From positions 1 through 27,706 of IMG/VR virus record IMGVR_UViG_3300010885_048794: a DNA stretch of 27,706 bases; one strand, written 5' to 3'. The position numbers and the translations under genes were made by a program. Below the pieces are notes generated by a model. That model was not told where the DNA came from. It did not search any database and saw nothing but the letters and a program-made list of their open reading frames with translations. The DNA comes from a virus. Positions 1-9,332 of this stretch are shown here, piece by piece. Numbering within the stretch: the first letter of the stretch is position 1; every line of letters begins with the position of its first letter.

Positions 1-101
1 ATTTAAGTAGAGGACATTGTTGTGGAAACAAATGTCTGAATTGTCCCTATGAACCAAAACATGAAAAAGGGGTGACTAATATAAAAAAAACTAATACATA
101 A
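1..101 (+). CDS. C-terminal fragment of a small Cys-rich protein (DUF5522-like)
   Basis: Only the last 32 codons are inside the window (first full codon at base 3, TAA at 99-101). The visible peptide carries the motif CCGNKCLNCPY followed by a charged Lys/Glu tail. Paired cysteines and a CxxCPY ending resemble the DUF5522 family of short proteins, whose function is unknown; the motif could bind a metal, but this is inference. It ends 11 bases before the gp25-like gene on the same strand, so it may be co-transcribed with the baseplate genes. The N-terminus is missing, so the family call rests on one motif. Confidence 0.5.
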   Translation, partial: LSRGHCCGNKCLNCPYEPKHEKGVTNIKKTNT

Positions 102-112
102 TATTTATTGTT

Positions 113-577
113 ATGGCTAATGGTAAAACATACGGTATTGCGTTCCCTTTTAATATTTCTACAGATGGTAAGTATTTAAAACTTACTGAAACAGCAAATG
201 ATGAAATAAGAACTGACTTAATACATTTGTTATTAACAAGAAGAGGTTCGAGATATTTTTTACCTGATTTTGGTACAAGATTATATGAATATATATTTGA
301 ACCTATGGATAGCCCAACATTTAATAATATTGAGGCGGATATTAGAGAGGCATGTGAAAGATATATGCCACAACTAAAAATAACTAACATATCAATAAAA
401 GCGGCATCTGACGAAGAGGAAGTGAATGTTGTTACAACCACAGGAAATATAATAAATAAACAACAATATGCAATGCCGGGTAAATCAATTGCTGAATATA
501 CTGCAAAGGTGAGAATTGATTATGCAATAACAGATGATGTCTTTGGTTCTAAAGATTTCGTAATACTTAATATTTAA
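113..577 (+). CDS. Baseplate wedge subunit, T4 gp25 / P2 gpW-like
   Basis: A 154-residue protein of the gp25/GPW lysozyme-like baseplate family. In T4-type phages this protein sits in the inner baseplate next to the gp6-gp7-gp53 wedge core and helps start sheath assembly. Visible family features are the N-terminal stretch turning into a helix with IRTDLIHLLLTRRGSR (about residues 32-47), then FLPDFGTRLYEYIFEP (about 49-64), the characteristic Pro-Asp-Phe-Gly turn and hydrophobic helix. Length is close to the usual 130-150 residues. The ATG at 113 lies 11 bases after the upstream stop, with no Shine-Dalgarno sequence, only an A/T-rich leader. The gp6-like gene follows 6 bases downstream, the order expected of a wedge operon. 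An opposite-strand reading frame across it is a shadow. Confidence 0.9.
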   Translation: MANGKTYGIAFPFNISTDGKYLKLTETANDEIRTDLIHLLLTRRGSRYFLPDFGTRLYEYIFEPMDSPTFNNIEADIREACERYMPQLKITNISIKAASDEEEVNVVTTTGNIINKQQYAMPGKSIAEYTAKVRIDYAITDDVFGSKDFVILNI

Positions 578-583
578 TATTAT

Positions 584-2425
584 ATGGCAGAAAAAAGAAT
601 ATCGTATACGGTAAGAGATTTCCAAGCGTTAAGAACGGAACTTATAAATTTTACAAAAATTTATTATCCTGATTTAATTGACAATTTTAATGATGCGTCA
701 ATTTTTTCAGTTTTATTAGATTTAAATGCTGCTATATCAGATAATTTACATTATCACATAGATAGAAGTATACAGGAAACTGTATTACAATATGCTCAAC
801 AAAAGTCATCTATTTTTAATATTGCTAGAACTTATGGATTAAAACTCCCTGGACAAAGACCCTCAGTTGCGTTAGTTGATTTTTCTATCACAGTTCCAGC
901 TAATGGTGATAAGGATGATGAAAGATATGAGGGTGTTTTAAGAAGAGGTAGTCAAGTAGTTGGTGCGGGACAAATTTTTGAAACAATGTATGACATTGAT
1001 TTTAATTCTCCGTATAACGCTCAAGGGGAACCTAATAGATTAAAAAAACCTAATTTTAACGGTAATAATATTTTAATTAATTATACAATTACAAAAAGAG
1101 AATTGGTTGTTAATGGTATTACAAGGGTGTTTAAGCAATCAATAACTCCGAATGATGTTAGACCATTTTTTGAATTATTTTTACCTGAAAAAAATGTTTT
1201 GGGAATAACTGCGGTAATACAAAAAGATGGTACTACATATGCTAATGTACCTACCGCTCAAGAATTTTTAACCGACAATGGTAAATGGTATGAAGTTAGT
1301 GCTTTGGCGGAAGATAGAGTTTTTATCGAAGACCCTACTAAACCGTCAGATAGACCTGGATTAAAGGTTGGTAAATATATAACAACTAACAATAGATTTA
1401 TTACCGAATATACACCAGAAGGGTATTTAAAGATGACCTTTGGTGGTGGTAACGTTTCTGCGGATGAACAATTAAGAGAGTTTGCTAGAAATGGTATTAA
1501 CGTACAACCAATGCAATCTTATTTAAATAATTTTTCTTTGGGTAGTGCTTTGAAACCTAATAGTACTATATTCGTACAATATAGGGTTGGCGGTGGATTA
1601 GGAACTAATTTGGGAGTTAATGTTATTAATCAAATAGGTAATGTTTCGTTTTTTGTTAATGGTCCTTCTGAAGATACAAATACATCTGTTGTTAATTCAT
1701 TAAGATGTAATAACGTTACTGCGGCGATTGGAGGAGCAGGATTACCAACGATTGAGGAAATAAGAAACTTTGTTAGCTTTAATTTTGCGGCTCAGAAGAG
1801 AGCGGTTACTGTTAATGACTATGAGTCGTTAATTAGACAAATGCCGTCTCAATTTGGAGCGCCAGCTAAAGTTGCTATTATTGAGGACGATAATAAAGTT
1901 AGGATTAAGATACTATCTTATGATACTTCAGGTACGTTAAGTCAAATAGTGTCAAATACTTTAATTAATAATATTGCAGAATACTTATCAAACTTTAGAA
2001 TGTTAAATGATTATATAGCGGTTGAGACTGCTGAAGTTATTGATTTAAGTATGGATGTTGCAGTTGTGTTAGATTCCACACAAAATCAAGGAACTGTAAT
2101 TACTTCTATTATAAATAAAATAACAAATTATTTTAATCCTCTAACAAGACAATTAGGTCAAAACGTAAATATTTCAGAAATTAATAGAATTTTACAATCA
2201 GAAAACGGAGTTATATCTGTAACAGGAATACAGATATTTAACGAAGTTGGTGGGCAATACTCTTCATCCGAAACATCTATGGAGTATATTGATGCGGCGA
2301 CTAAAGAAATCGGTCCTATTGATGGTACTATATTTGCATTACCAAATCAAGTATATCAAATTAGATATCCAAACAAAGATATTAGAGTTAGTGTTAAAAA
2401 TTTCCAAACAGTCTCTATTAGTTAA
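584..2425 (+). CDS. Baseplate wedge subunit, T4 gp6 / baseplate J-like
   Basis: A 613-residue protein, close to T4 gp6 (about 660). In T4, gp6 dimers with gp7 and gp53 form the ring that holds the baseplate wedges together; P2 gpJ and type VI TssF are equivalents. Supporting features are the N-terminal YTVRDFQALRTELINF, then YPDLIDNFNDASIFSVLLDL with an aspartate-rich helix (about residues 28-49), and the strongly typical AQKRAVTVNDYESLIRQMP (about 403-421), where gpJ-type proteins have an [AR]-V-T-x-x-D-Y-E segment. The C-terminal third has the alternating strand/helix pattern of the same family (NPLTRQLGQNVNISEI). It starts 6 bases after the gp25-like stop and ends at TAA; a 95-base gap then separates it from the next block. 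Confidence 0.9.
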   Translation: MAEKRISYTVRDFQALRTELINFTKIYYPDLIDNFNDASIFSVLLDLNAAISDNLHYHIDRSIQETVLQYAQQKSSIFNIARTYGLKLPGQRPSVALVDFSITVPANGDKDDERYEGVLRRGSQVVGAGQIFETMYDIDFNSPYNAQGEPNRLKKPNFNGNNILINYTITKRELVVNGITRVFKQSITPNDVRPFFELFLPEKNVLGITAVIQKDGTTYANVPTAQEFLTDNGKWYEVSALAEDRVFIEDPTKPSDRPGLKVGKYITTNNRFITEYTPEGYLKMTFGGGNVSADEQLREFARNGINVQPMQSYLNNFSLGSALKPNSTIFVQYRVGGGLGTNLGVNVINQIGNVSFFVNGPSEDTNTSVVNSLRCNNVTAAIGGAGLPTIEEIRNFVSFNFAAQKRAVTVNDYESLIRQMPSQFGAPAKVAIIEDDNKVRIKILSYDTSGTLSQIVSNTLINNIAEYLSNFRMLNDYIAVETAEVIDLSMDVAVVLDSTQNQGTVITSIINKITNYFNPLTRQLGQNVNISEINRILQSENGVISVTGIQIFNEVGGQYSSSETSMEYIDAATKEIGPIDGTIFALPNQVYQIRYPNKDIRVSVKNFQTVSIS

Positions 2426-2432
2426 TAATTTA

Positions 2433-2512
2433 TTTATTAGATAAACAACTTATGTTTAATATGTGTGTATTTTGTTTATGAAAAATATACCATCAACTAT
2501 TTATCTAATAAA
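2433..2512. repeat. 13-bp perfect inverted repeat flanking an intergenic spacer
   Basis: TTTATTAGATAAA at 2433-2445 is the exact reverse complement of TTTATCTAATAAA at 2500-2512, with 54 bases between. The right arm overlaps the candidate motif before the gene at 2521. A small internal hairpin is also possible (TAAACA 2442-2447 with TGTTTA 2453-2458, loop ACTTA). The arms are far apart for a terminator; a protein-binding pair of half-sites or two oppositely oriented copies of one element are alternatives. The sequence is A/T-rich, so part of the match could be chance. Confidence 0.5.
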
Positions 2513-2520
2513 AGGAATTA
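2495..2520 (+). promoter_or_regulatory. Candidate late promoter or leader element before the 2521 gene, with a possible RBS
   Basis: Bases 2495-2512 read AACTATTTATCTAATAAA, ending 8 bases before the ATG at 2521. The same string with two changed bases lies at the same distance before the gene at 11029. AAGGA at 2512-2516, four bases before the ATG, is the only Shine-Dalgarno-like sequence seen in the window. The element begins a new gene block after a 95-base gap. Promoter function is inferred from position and recurrence; it does not match the T4 late consensus TATAAATA in this orientation. Confidence 0.35.
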
Positions 2521-5500
2521 ATGGGTCAATCATATAGAATTAGGACAACTCCGGGCGATGACAAAAATATTGTTATACAAGTAGACCAAGATTTTGAACA
2601 ATTAGAGATACTATCATTAAAGATTAGACAAGAGGATGTTTATGATAGAATGTGCTCTGATTATGGGGTAATTGCTGGTAGAGTTTATGCTAACAACGGA
2701 TATGGAATACCTAATGCAAAAGTCACAGTTTTCATACCTGTTACCAATGAAGATTTATTAAATCCTACAATATCTGCAATCTATCCATTTAAAAATTTAG
2801 AACAAACAAACGAAGATGGGTATAGATTTAATATTTTACCATATGAACCTTCATATGATGGGCATATAGCCACAGGAACATTCCCGACTAGGTTGGATGT
2901 ATTAAACAATCAAACGGTTTCTTATCTTTATAACAAATATTATAGATATACTGTAACTACTAATGATAGCGGTGATTATATGATATTTGGTGTTCCAGTT
3001 GGAACCCAAACTATTGTAATGAATGTTGACCTTTCAGATATTGGTCAATTCTCAATGACACCTCAAGACTTAATAAGATTGGGATTGGCGAGTCAGGGAG
3101 ATTTTGACGGAGTTAATTTTAAAAAATCGCCTAATTTTAATATCTTACCTCAAATTGTTGTTATCAATAAAACAATAGAGATTATTCCTTTTTGGGGTCA
3201 ACCTGAAACTTGCCAAATTGGAATAACAAGAAGTGATTTTGATTTGACTAATAATGGTAATGTAGAAATAAAACCTACGGCAATTTTTATGGGTTCATTA
3301 ATGAGTTCCCATGAAAGAAGTAGTATTAAATCAAATGGGGTACCACAAAAATCAACAGGTGATTTATGTAAAATGATTGCAGGTCCTGGTGAAATTATAG
3401 GAATAACTCAAACAATTGATTTAGACTATGATGGACTACCAATATTAGTAAGAGCTGATTTACCTGAAAGTGGTAAATTAATAGACGCTGACGGAGCGTG
3501 GATGTTCGACCTACCGATGAATTTAGATTATGTCTATACAAATGAGTTTGGTCAACAAGTTTTATCTAAAGACCCTAAGGTTGGTGTGCCAACTAGAGGT
3601 AAGTATAGATTTAAAATAAAATGGCAACAAAGTAAAAATTTAAACGAGGATTTTAAAAGGGGTTATTTCTTAGTTCCAAATATTAGAGAAAAAGGGTGGG
3701 ATGATAATAATCCTGACCGTGACCCATTATCAGGGTTATTAGGTACTTTGGCATATGATAAAGCACAAAAATCTTATGCGTTTAGTTTAAATTGGTCGGC
3801 ATATACAACAAGTCCTGTTAGTGTTTCGAATACAGATATATTAGAGGCGATAAATTGTGAAGACACTTTTTATGATTTTGATTATAATAAAGTATATACT
3901 GTGTCAGAATTTATTGATAATGAAAAGTCACATAGAAATAGAGAAAGATTTTTAAGTATTAAAAGAATTGATGAAGACACCTGTCAAGATACGACAAATA
4001 GGTATCCTGTTAATGATGCGGTTTTTCATACAAGTATTCAGTTTATAATTTTTAATATAATACTTACGTTATTATCACCTATTTTATATATAATTGTAAC
4101 TGTTTACAGTATTTTAGCATTTGTTTGGTATGTAATTGTAAATATTATTTTTGTAGTGCTTTGTGTTATATGTGGTATAATATATGTATTAACTTTTGGT
4201 TCTGTTAATTGTACTGGTAAAACTTGTGGAAATATTGGAGATGATTCTATATCATTTCCACCACTAAGGCTACCTATGATTACCTATCCAGATTGTGATA
4301 TGTGCGATTGTAAAGTAGGAAATAATGAGGATGCGGGTCAAATAGTACAAAACACTCCAGTCTCAAATCAAAATAGCCTTCCAAGTTATGGGTTTTTTGC
4401 TGGGTTAAGTAATACCGAAACGTATAGACAAATAGTCACTAATAATTTTACAACGCTTTTTCCATCATTTAATAGTTTGACAGATTTAGACCCTGTTTTA
4501 AAAGTGTTAAGTGGAGAAGGTATTGTGGTTTCAAATGGTGTAACTTACTCGACAAATCAATTACCTTTTTCTGAAAGAATTAATTCTTTTAATGTTAAGG
4601 CAAAATATTATAATGATAATGGTGGAATAAATCAGATATCGGTTAGATACGCACCATCAATCGCAACCAACTCAACAAGTCATTATGACAATACATTAAC
4701 TTTCATTATACCTGTAAATTTACTTGGTAATTTCTCATCAAGTACTATGTTTACAATGGTTGACCCAACAACATCATTAGACCCAAACATTACGGGAAAT
4801 ACAACAAATCAATATGGTACTAATAATACGACAGGAACTACGGTATATCCATCTCAAATAACTATATCGTATTCTAACCCATCCAATAGGATTGGTAATC
4901 TACAAAAAATATATACATTACCTGCGAATTTTACGGATACATTAGTTTATTCTAATGCTTCTGATGTGGAGTACTATCAAGTTATTACAGGTATTACAAT
5001 TAATGATTTTATAAATATTTCAAATACAACACCTATTAATGGTTCTTTTGGTGATATATTAAAAGGGTCAATGACAATTACCAAAAATGGTGGTACACCA
5101 CAAACGGTTAATTTTAAAGATGTTATTGATGGCGGTCAATATGCCGTTTTAGTTGTACAAAGAGGTGTTGACCCATATTCTCCTTTGTATAATACTGAGA
5201 TTGGATTAGGTAAGTTATTTGGATATACAAATCATAGTCATAATTTAGTTACGACTGATTTAAGATTAAACATACCAATTAAAAATATTAATTTATCATT
5301 GGGAGGTGCTAACGGAAATGAAATGTTGTTTATGAATAATTTAGCAACAAATAATAGTACTCCAAATAACGGTCAAAATTTGTTTTTTAATTCGTATATT
5401 TTTACACCGTCAACAGATTATTTATCATACAATACTACATTTCATAATTTTTATTCTAGATTGGATAGTTCTATTTTAACAGTTCCTCCACCGGTATTCG

Positions 5501-7272
5501 TTTCAAATCCGTTAATATCATATGTTAATAATATTGTTTTTGGTAATACTAAAGATGTTACTTCAAAAACAATTAATAGATATTATTCAGGGTCAATTAA
5601 CGATAGTGATACTAATTATACATCAAACGAGTCTTTAGTTGGTGGTACATATAGAATGGGTACAAATACTACAGATTATATTTTTAGTCCTATATATCCA
5701 TTGACTAATAGTTTATCTATGTCAGATAGGTCTAAAATTGTTATGAGGTCTGATAGATTACCGTCGACACAAAATATTCAAATTACAAATGATAATGTTA
5801 AAATTTTACAAGATAACGCAAATACAACTGTTCATATAATAAATAACGGTACTATAGTTTCTATTTTACCTTACATACCATCACAACAATACAATAATAA
5901 TTATGACCCATCATACACAGCGGACACTGCCGGATTACCAGCAACCGTATTCGATACGTTTGATTGTACTAAAATGAAGGCGTTACCTTGCTATAGTAAT
6001 GAGGGACTTGCGTTATCAATAACTAATCCTTGTAAATATAATTATGTAACAAATGGATGTTATGAATTGGTCAAAATACCTCTTTTTGGTCTTATTTCAC
6101 CAGTACCATGGTCTAATGACCGAATCATATTAACAGAATATTTAGAAAGATTAAAATTCTTCTATCAATTATGCCAAGAGAGTGTTTCAAATGTTTTTAA
6201 TAATAATTGGATAAATGGTAATTTATACGCCTTTCCTTTTAAAGTTGCGACATATTTTAATTCTAACAATCAAGTAAGTGCAAGAAAGTATGCAAAAAGA
6301 TTGGTAATCTTACATGAAGAAACAAATAATTTTTATTATAGGTCATCGCCATATACTCAAAGCAGGTTGTTTATTGGTGCACCATCGGTTACTCCAATTA
6401 AGTATGGTTCTAATGTTAGAAATTTAAAAAATCCCACAACAATTTTAAATATGGGGCCTAAAAGTAATTTATTGGGTAGAACTACATTAAGTTCTAATTT
6501 TGATGGTTATAACATAAATAAAATTTCACAAACAAGTTATAATAATATTGATGATTTGTTAAATTATTACGTATTTGCTAGACTAACAAGTTCTAACTTT
6601 TTGTTTGGAATAACAAGTGTTAGACAATTTTTTAACAGACCGGGATTAAAAATTGATGGTGATTTTGCGCAGACAGTGGGAATTAATTCACAGATAGGTA
6701 TTGTTCCGTTTGATGGAGATTTATATAGTTCTCAAAATCCAAATCCGTCAATAATTGCGGTTGCGCCCAATTCATCTTCACCATTCCCTATTTTAGGGGT
6801 GTATTTTTCATCAACAACTAATGATATCCAAATTAGAGATTTAATATCACCTGGTAGAATTTTAAGACCTAATTCAACCTATACTTTCCCTTGTGATTAT
6901 TTAACTATTAAATCCCAAGTTGTACCTCATTATAAGTGGAATGTCGTACCTAGTGGTGTTACGATGTGGGGTAATTCGTTTAATAATTGGGCTACAAACA
7001 CAAATGATATTGTACAAAATATAAAATATCAAAAGTTGGATAGAAGAAGTAGTGGGTATCCAATTGCGGGCTCAATCAGTAATGATTATAATATTAGAGG
7101 TTATTTATATAATGTTGATGCTAATGGAAATTATAGTGTAGTACCTAATGTTACCCCTAATCCGGCATTAGGTGGTGCTCCTTGGTATTTTTATTTTGGT
7201 GTTACAAAAGGAAAAACGGCAATAAACAGATTTTATACCGCATACATCGGAGAAACTAATTTAAATGAGTAA
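2521..7272 (+). CDS. Giant virion/baseplate-associated protein with regulatory-like beta domain and internal membrane segments
   Basis: A 1583-residue protein of unknown exact role. Residues about 48-170 contain two stretches (GVIAGRVYANNGYGIPNAKV and YTVTTNDSGDYMIFGVPVGT) typical of carboxypeptidase-regulatory-like/transthyretin-type beta domains, common in Bacteroidota and their phages. Residues about 506-560 are continuously hydrophobic, enough for two membrane spans, followed by a Cys-rich piece (CTGKTC, then YPDCDMCDC at about 589-597). The region from about 600 is Asn/Thr/Ser-rich and looks like extended beta structure. The C-terminal 450 residues are compact, with motifs such as NNWINGNLYAFPFK (about 1222-1235). 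There is no signal peptide. The start at 2521 has a nearby AAGGA. It overlaps the next gene by 8 bases (ATGAGTAA), suggesting translational coupling. Location between gp6- and gp7-like genes suggests a baseplate or fibre-attachment component. Confidence 0.65.
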   Translation: MGQSYRIRTTPGDDKNIVIQVDQDFEQLEILSLKIRQEDVYDRMCSDYGVIAGRVYANNGYGIPNAKVTVFIPVTNEDLLNPTISAIYPFKNLEQTNEDGYRFNILPYEPSYDGHIATGTFPTRLDVLNNQTVSYLYNKYYRYTVTTNDSGDYMIFGVPVGTQTIVMNVDLSDIGQFSMTPQDLIRLGLASQGDFDGVNFKKSPNFNILPQIVVINKTIEIIPFWGQPETCQIGITRSDFDLTNNGNVEIKPTAIFMGSLMSSHERSSIKSNGVPQKSTGDLCKMIAGPGEIIGITQTIDLDYDGLPILVRADLPESGKLIDADGAWMFDLPMNLDYVYTNEFGQQVLSKDPKVGVPTRGKYRFKIKWQQSKNLNEDFKRGYFLVPNIREKGWDDNNPDRDPLSGLLGTLAYDKAQKSYAFSLNWSAYTTSPVSVSNTDILEAINCEDTFYDFDYNKVYTVSEFIDNEKSHRNRERFLSIKRIDEDTCQDTTNRYPVNDAVFHTSIQFIIFNIILTLLSPILYIIVTVYSILAFVWYVIVNIIFVVLCVICGIIYVLTFGSVNCTGKTCGNIGDDSISFPPLRLPMITYPDCDMCDCKVGNNEDAGQIVQNTPVSNQNSLPSYGFFAGLSNTETYRQIVTNNFTTLFPSFNSLTDLDPVLKVLSGEGIVVSNGVTYSTNQLPFSERINSFNVKAKYYNDNGGINQISVRYAPSIATNSTSHYDNTLTFIIPVNLLGNFSSSTMFTMVDPTTSLDPNITGNTTNQYGTNNTTGTTVYPSQITISYSNPSNRIGNLQKIYTLPANFTDTLVYSNASDVEYYQVITGITINDFINISNTTPINGSFGDILKGSMTITKNGGTPQTVNFKDVIDGGQYAVLVVQRGVDPYSPLYNTEIGLGKLFGYTNHSHNLVTTDLRLNIPIKNINLSLGGANGNEMLFMNNLATNNSTPNNGQNLFFNSYIFTPSTDYLSYNTTFHNFYSRLDSSILTVPPPVFVSNPLISYVNNIVFGNTKDVTSKTINRYYSGSINDSDTNYTSNESLVGGTYRMGTNTTDYIFSPIYPLTNSLSMSDRSKIVMRSDRLPSTQNIQITNDNVKILQDNANTTVHIINNGTIVSILPYIPSQQYNNNYDPSYTADTAGLPATVFDTFDCTKMKALPCYSNEGLALSITNPCKYNYVTNGCYELVKIPLFGLISPVPWSNDRIILTEYLERLKFFYQLCQESVSNVFNNNWINGNLYAFPFKVATYFNSNNQVSARKYAKRLVILHEETNNFYYRSSPYTQSRLFIGAPSVTPIKYGSNVRNLKNPTTILNMGPKSNLLGRTTLSSNFDGYNINKISQTSYNNIDDLLNYYVFARLTSSNFLFGITSVRQFFNRPGLKIDGDFAQTVGINSQIGIVPFDGDLYSSQNPNPSIIAVAPNSSSPFPILGVYFSSTTNDIQIRDLISPGRILRPNSTYTFPCDYLTIKSQVVPHYKWNVVPSGVTMWGNSFNNWATNTNDIVQNIKYQKLDRRSSGYPIAGSISNDYNIRGYLYNVDANGNYSVVPNVTPNPALGGAPWYFYFGVTKGKTAINRFYTAYIGETNLNE

Positions 7273-9031
7273 TAGAATAGATACTAAAATAGTCTTAGGT
7301 TCAAAAAGATATAAGTCGGCAATAAATACCGATTTATCAGTTCAAGTGCCTTTAGTCAATACTCAAAAAGAAATGGATGAGTTTGATAGGAGTGCTTTGG
7401 TTAATCTTGCACAAATCTTTGATGACGAAAGACAAAAGTCGAGTATTTTTAGATTAAGTGGTGGAATTGATTTAATATTTTACAATGCTTATAGTGGTGT
7501 AACCACAATAAATGGTGTGGATTATAAACCATTTACAAATAATTTATATTATGTAAATTCACAAAATTCTTATTTAACCAACGCTTGGTCTGGATATCCT
7601 CAATATTCTGAGTTTGATATGGTTAGAATTGATAACGATGTTTCGGGATATACTAGTTATTCAGGAACGACTCCTCCACATATTAATTTTGTTAATCAAA
7701 GTGCATCTACGTATAATTGGATGGAGTATATTAGTTATCCTTATGAGAATGATTATAATAGAGTTTTACAATATTTTAGAACGCCTAATAATTCCTCAAC
7801 ATGGGTTTCGGGGGATGGGCTACCGTTTTATGTTGTTAATCCGTATATATCTAACGGACAAAGTTTAATATCCTTTGTTTGTCCTGTTGAGCATAACTTA
7901 TCTGAAGGAGAATATGTTGAGTTAAGTATTGCAGGTTGGAACGGATATAATGGAATTAAAACATTTCAAGTATTCTCTTTAGGTAATGAAGGTTATAATT
8001 CTGATAAGTATGTGTTTAATCTTTATAATAATGGTTATACGGGTACTACATTTTTTAATTCGGTTGAGGGTACGTTTAAAAGAATTATAGATATTAATAA
8101 TTCAGCTGAAACTAAATCAATATATTATGTTCGAAAACATAAAATCATTACAAATATTAATGAGACTATTTTAACTAAAGCTGCGTTTAGTTTAATTGGG
8201 TTTAGTAATAAAAGACAGTTTGAATATTGTTCTTTAACTCCTGACCAAACATCGAGAGTAACTCAAAAAGAGGGAAATCAAAGTTATTTGATATCTTTTT
8301 CTAAAGATATTGACATTTCATTATATAGGGATAACTTAAATAGACCAATAACCGAATTATTCATAACAATAATTAATAGAGGTTATTTTGGATGGATGAA
8401 TGCACCAATTGTTTCTAATTTAAGTGTTAGAGAAGGATATGAATATAATTTAACTACTTCGGTATCACCATATTGGAGTCTAACAAATTTTAATGTTAAC
8501 ATATCAAATATAGAAAATACTTCATATACAAGAACCCAAGGAACTAATGTTTTTACTTTTTATTATAATAAAGAGTTAGTTAGTGGTGACACACTAAACG
8601 GAGATTTTTGTGAGTTTAATAAATTTGAACAGAAAGAAAGGGTTGTTTCTAACATTTATCATAAATTATGGATTAACCCATTTTTATTTAAAACAAATCA
8701 AAACCCAACTTTAAATCCTAATGGTTATTATTATAAACCACATCATGGAATTAAATTACGAGAATACTCAGATTATATTGAGGAAGGAATTTTAGATGAT
8801 ATAGATAACGTACCATATTATGCTTACTACTCAAGCTATAGTAATAAATTAATATGGAGAGACTTATATACTTATGGATATAAAGATGATAATGGAAATG
8901 GGGTTGATTATCCGTTTTTGAATGGAACTCATTACCCACCAACTAAAATAATTTTTAAATTATTTCCTGAAGGAAATATTAAAGAGAATATATCAGCAAT
9001 TGCTGACCCAATAACAGATGGCTGCGAATAA
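7265..9031 (+). CDS. Putative phage structural protein, 588 residues, unknown function
   Basis: I do not recognise a named family. The protein is rich in Tyr, Asn and Ser, has no signal peptide or membrane segment, and reads as beta-rich. The N-terminus (TKIVLGSKRYKSAINTDLSV) is basic. The C-terminal part holds aromatic patches such as YYYKPHHGIKLREYSDYIEE and DYPFLNGTHYPP, the kind of conserved aromatic stretches seen in virion proteins. Its ATG lies within the last codons of the preceding gene (8-base overlap) and its end overlaps the next gene by 14 bases. It is thus part of one translationally coupled cluster with flanking structural genes. Structural role is inferred from context only. 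Confidence 0.6.
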   Translation: MSNRIDTKIVLGSKRYKSAINTDLSVQVPLVNTQKEMDEFDRSALVNLAQIFDDERQKSSIFRLSGGIDLIFYNAYSGVTTINGVDYKPFTNNLYYVNSQNSYLTNAWSGYPQYSEFDMVRIDNDVSGYTSYSGTTPPHINFVNQSASTYNWMEYISYPYENDYNRVLQYFRTPNNSSTWVSGDGLPFYVVNPYISNGQSLISFVCPVEHNLSEGEYVELSIAGWNGYNGIKTFQVFSLGNEGYNSDKYVFNLYNNGYTGTTFFNSVEGTFKRIIDINNSAETKSIYYVRKHKIITNINETILTKAAFSLIGFSNKRQFEYCSLTPDQTSRVTQKEGNQSYLISFSKDIDISLYRDNLNRPITELFITIINRGYFGWMNAPIVSNLSVREGYEYNLTTSVSPYWSLTNFNVNISNIENTSYTRTQGTNVFTFYYNKELVSGDTLNGDFCEFNKFEQKERVVSNIYHKLWINPFLFKTNQNPTLNPNGYYYKPHHGIKLREYSDYIEEGILDDIDNVPYYAYYSSYSNKLIWRDLYTYGYKDDNGNGVDYPFLNGTHYPPTKIIFKLFPEGNIKENISAIADPITDGCE

Positions 9032-9332
9032 ATATAAAATATTATTACCAAAAAATTCTGACAAAGAAATCAATATTCCTATTGAGATGACATGGGATTT
9101 ATTAGATAGAAGTGATAGTCTTGTTGATTTTGAAAAAGAAACAATAAGTGAAGTAATTAATCAGGATAAAGATTTTGAGGTTGCGAGGTTTACTCATTAT
9201 CATAATCCATATTCTGAAACAACAGATATTAATTATGAGTTTAATTTTGTACCTTCAGGTGCTACAAGTGCCACCACTTTTTGGGCTTCATCATATATTG
9301 TACAAGGATTTACGGCGGATGAGATATATTAG
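9018..9332 (+). CDS. N-terminal fragment of a structural protein cut by an in-frame TAG
   Basis: This 104-codon stretch starts at an ATG inside the end of the previous gene (14-base overlap) and stops at TAG 9330-9332. The same frame continues without another stop to TAA at 9819-9821, and the residues after the TAG (YANSFKKSFFKLDFYDS) read smoothly on from those before it (GFTADEIY). The natural gene is therefore probably one 267-codon frame, 9018-9821, interrupted at codon 105. What is visible is an acidic/charged N-terminal half (KILLPKNSDKEINIPIEMTW) followed by a Thr/Ser/aromatic stretch. Family not recognised; baseplate-associated by context. It could be a real short protein, a nonsense mutant, a readthrough product, or a sequence error. 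Confidence 0.6.
   Translation: MAANKYKILLPKNSDKEINIPIEMTWDLLDRSDSLVDFEKETISEVINQDKDFEVARFTHYHNPYSETTDINYEFNFVPSGATSATTFWASSYIVQGFTADEIY

Noticed and set aside
91-441. Minus-strand 116-codon frame opposite the gp25-like gene
   Set aside because: The + strand protein has clear gp25 family motifs, and the minus frame overlaps it almost entirely without recognisable features.
2247-2444. Short + strand frame overlapping the end of the gp6-like gene
   Set aside because: It lies in a different frame inside a confidently assigned gene and has no recognisable features.
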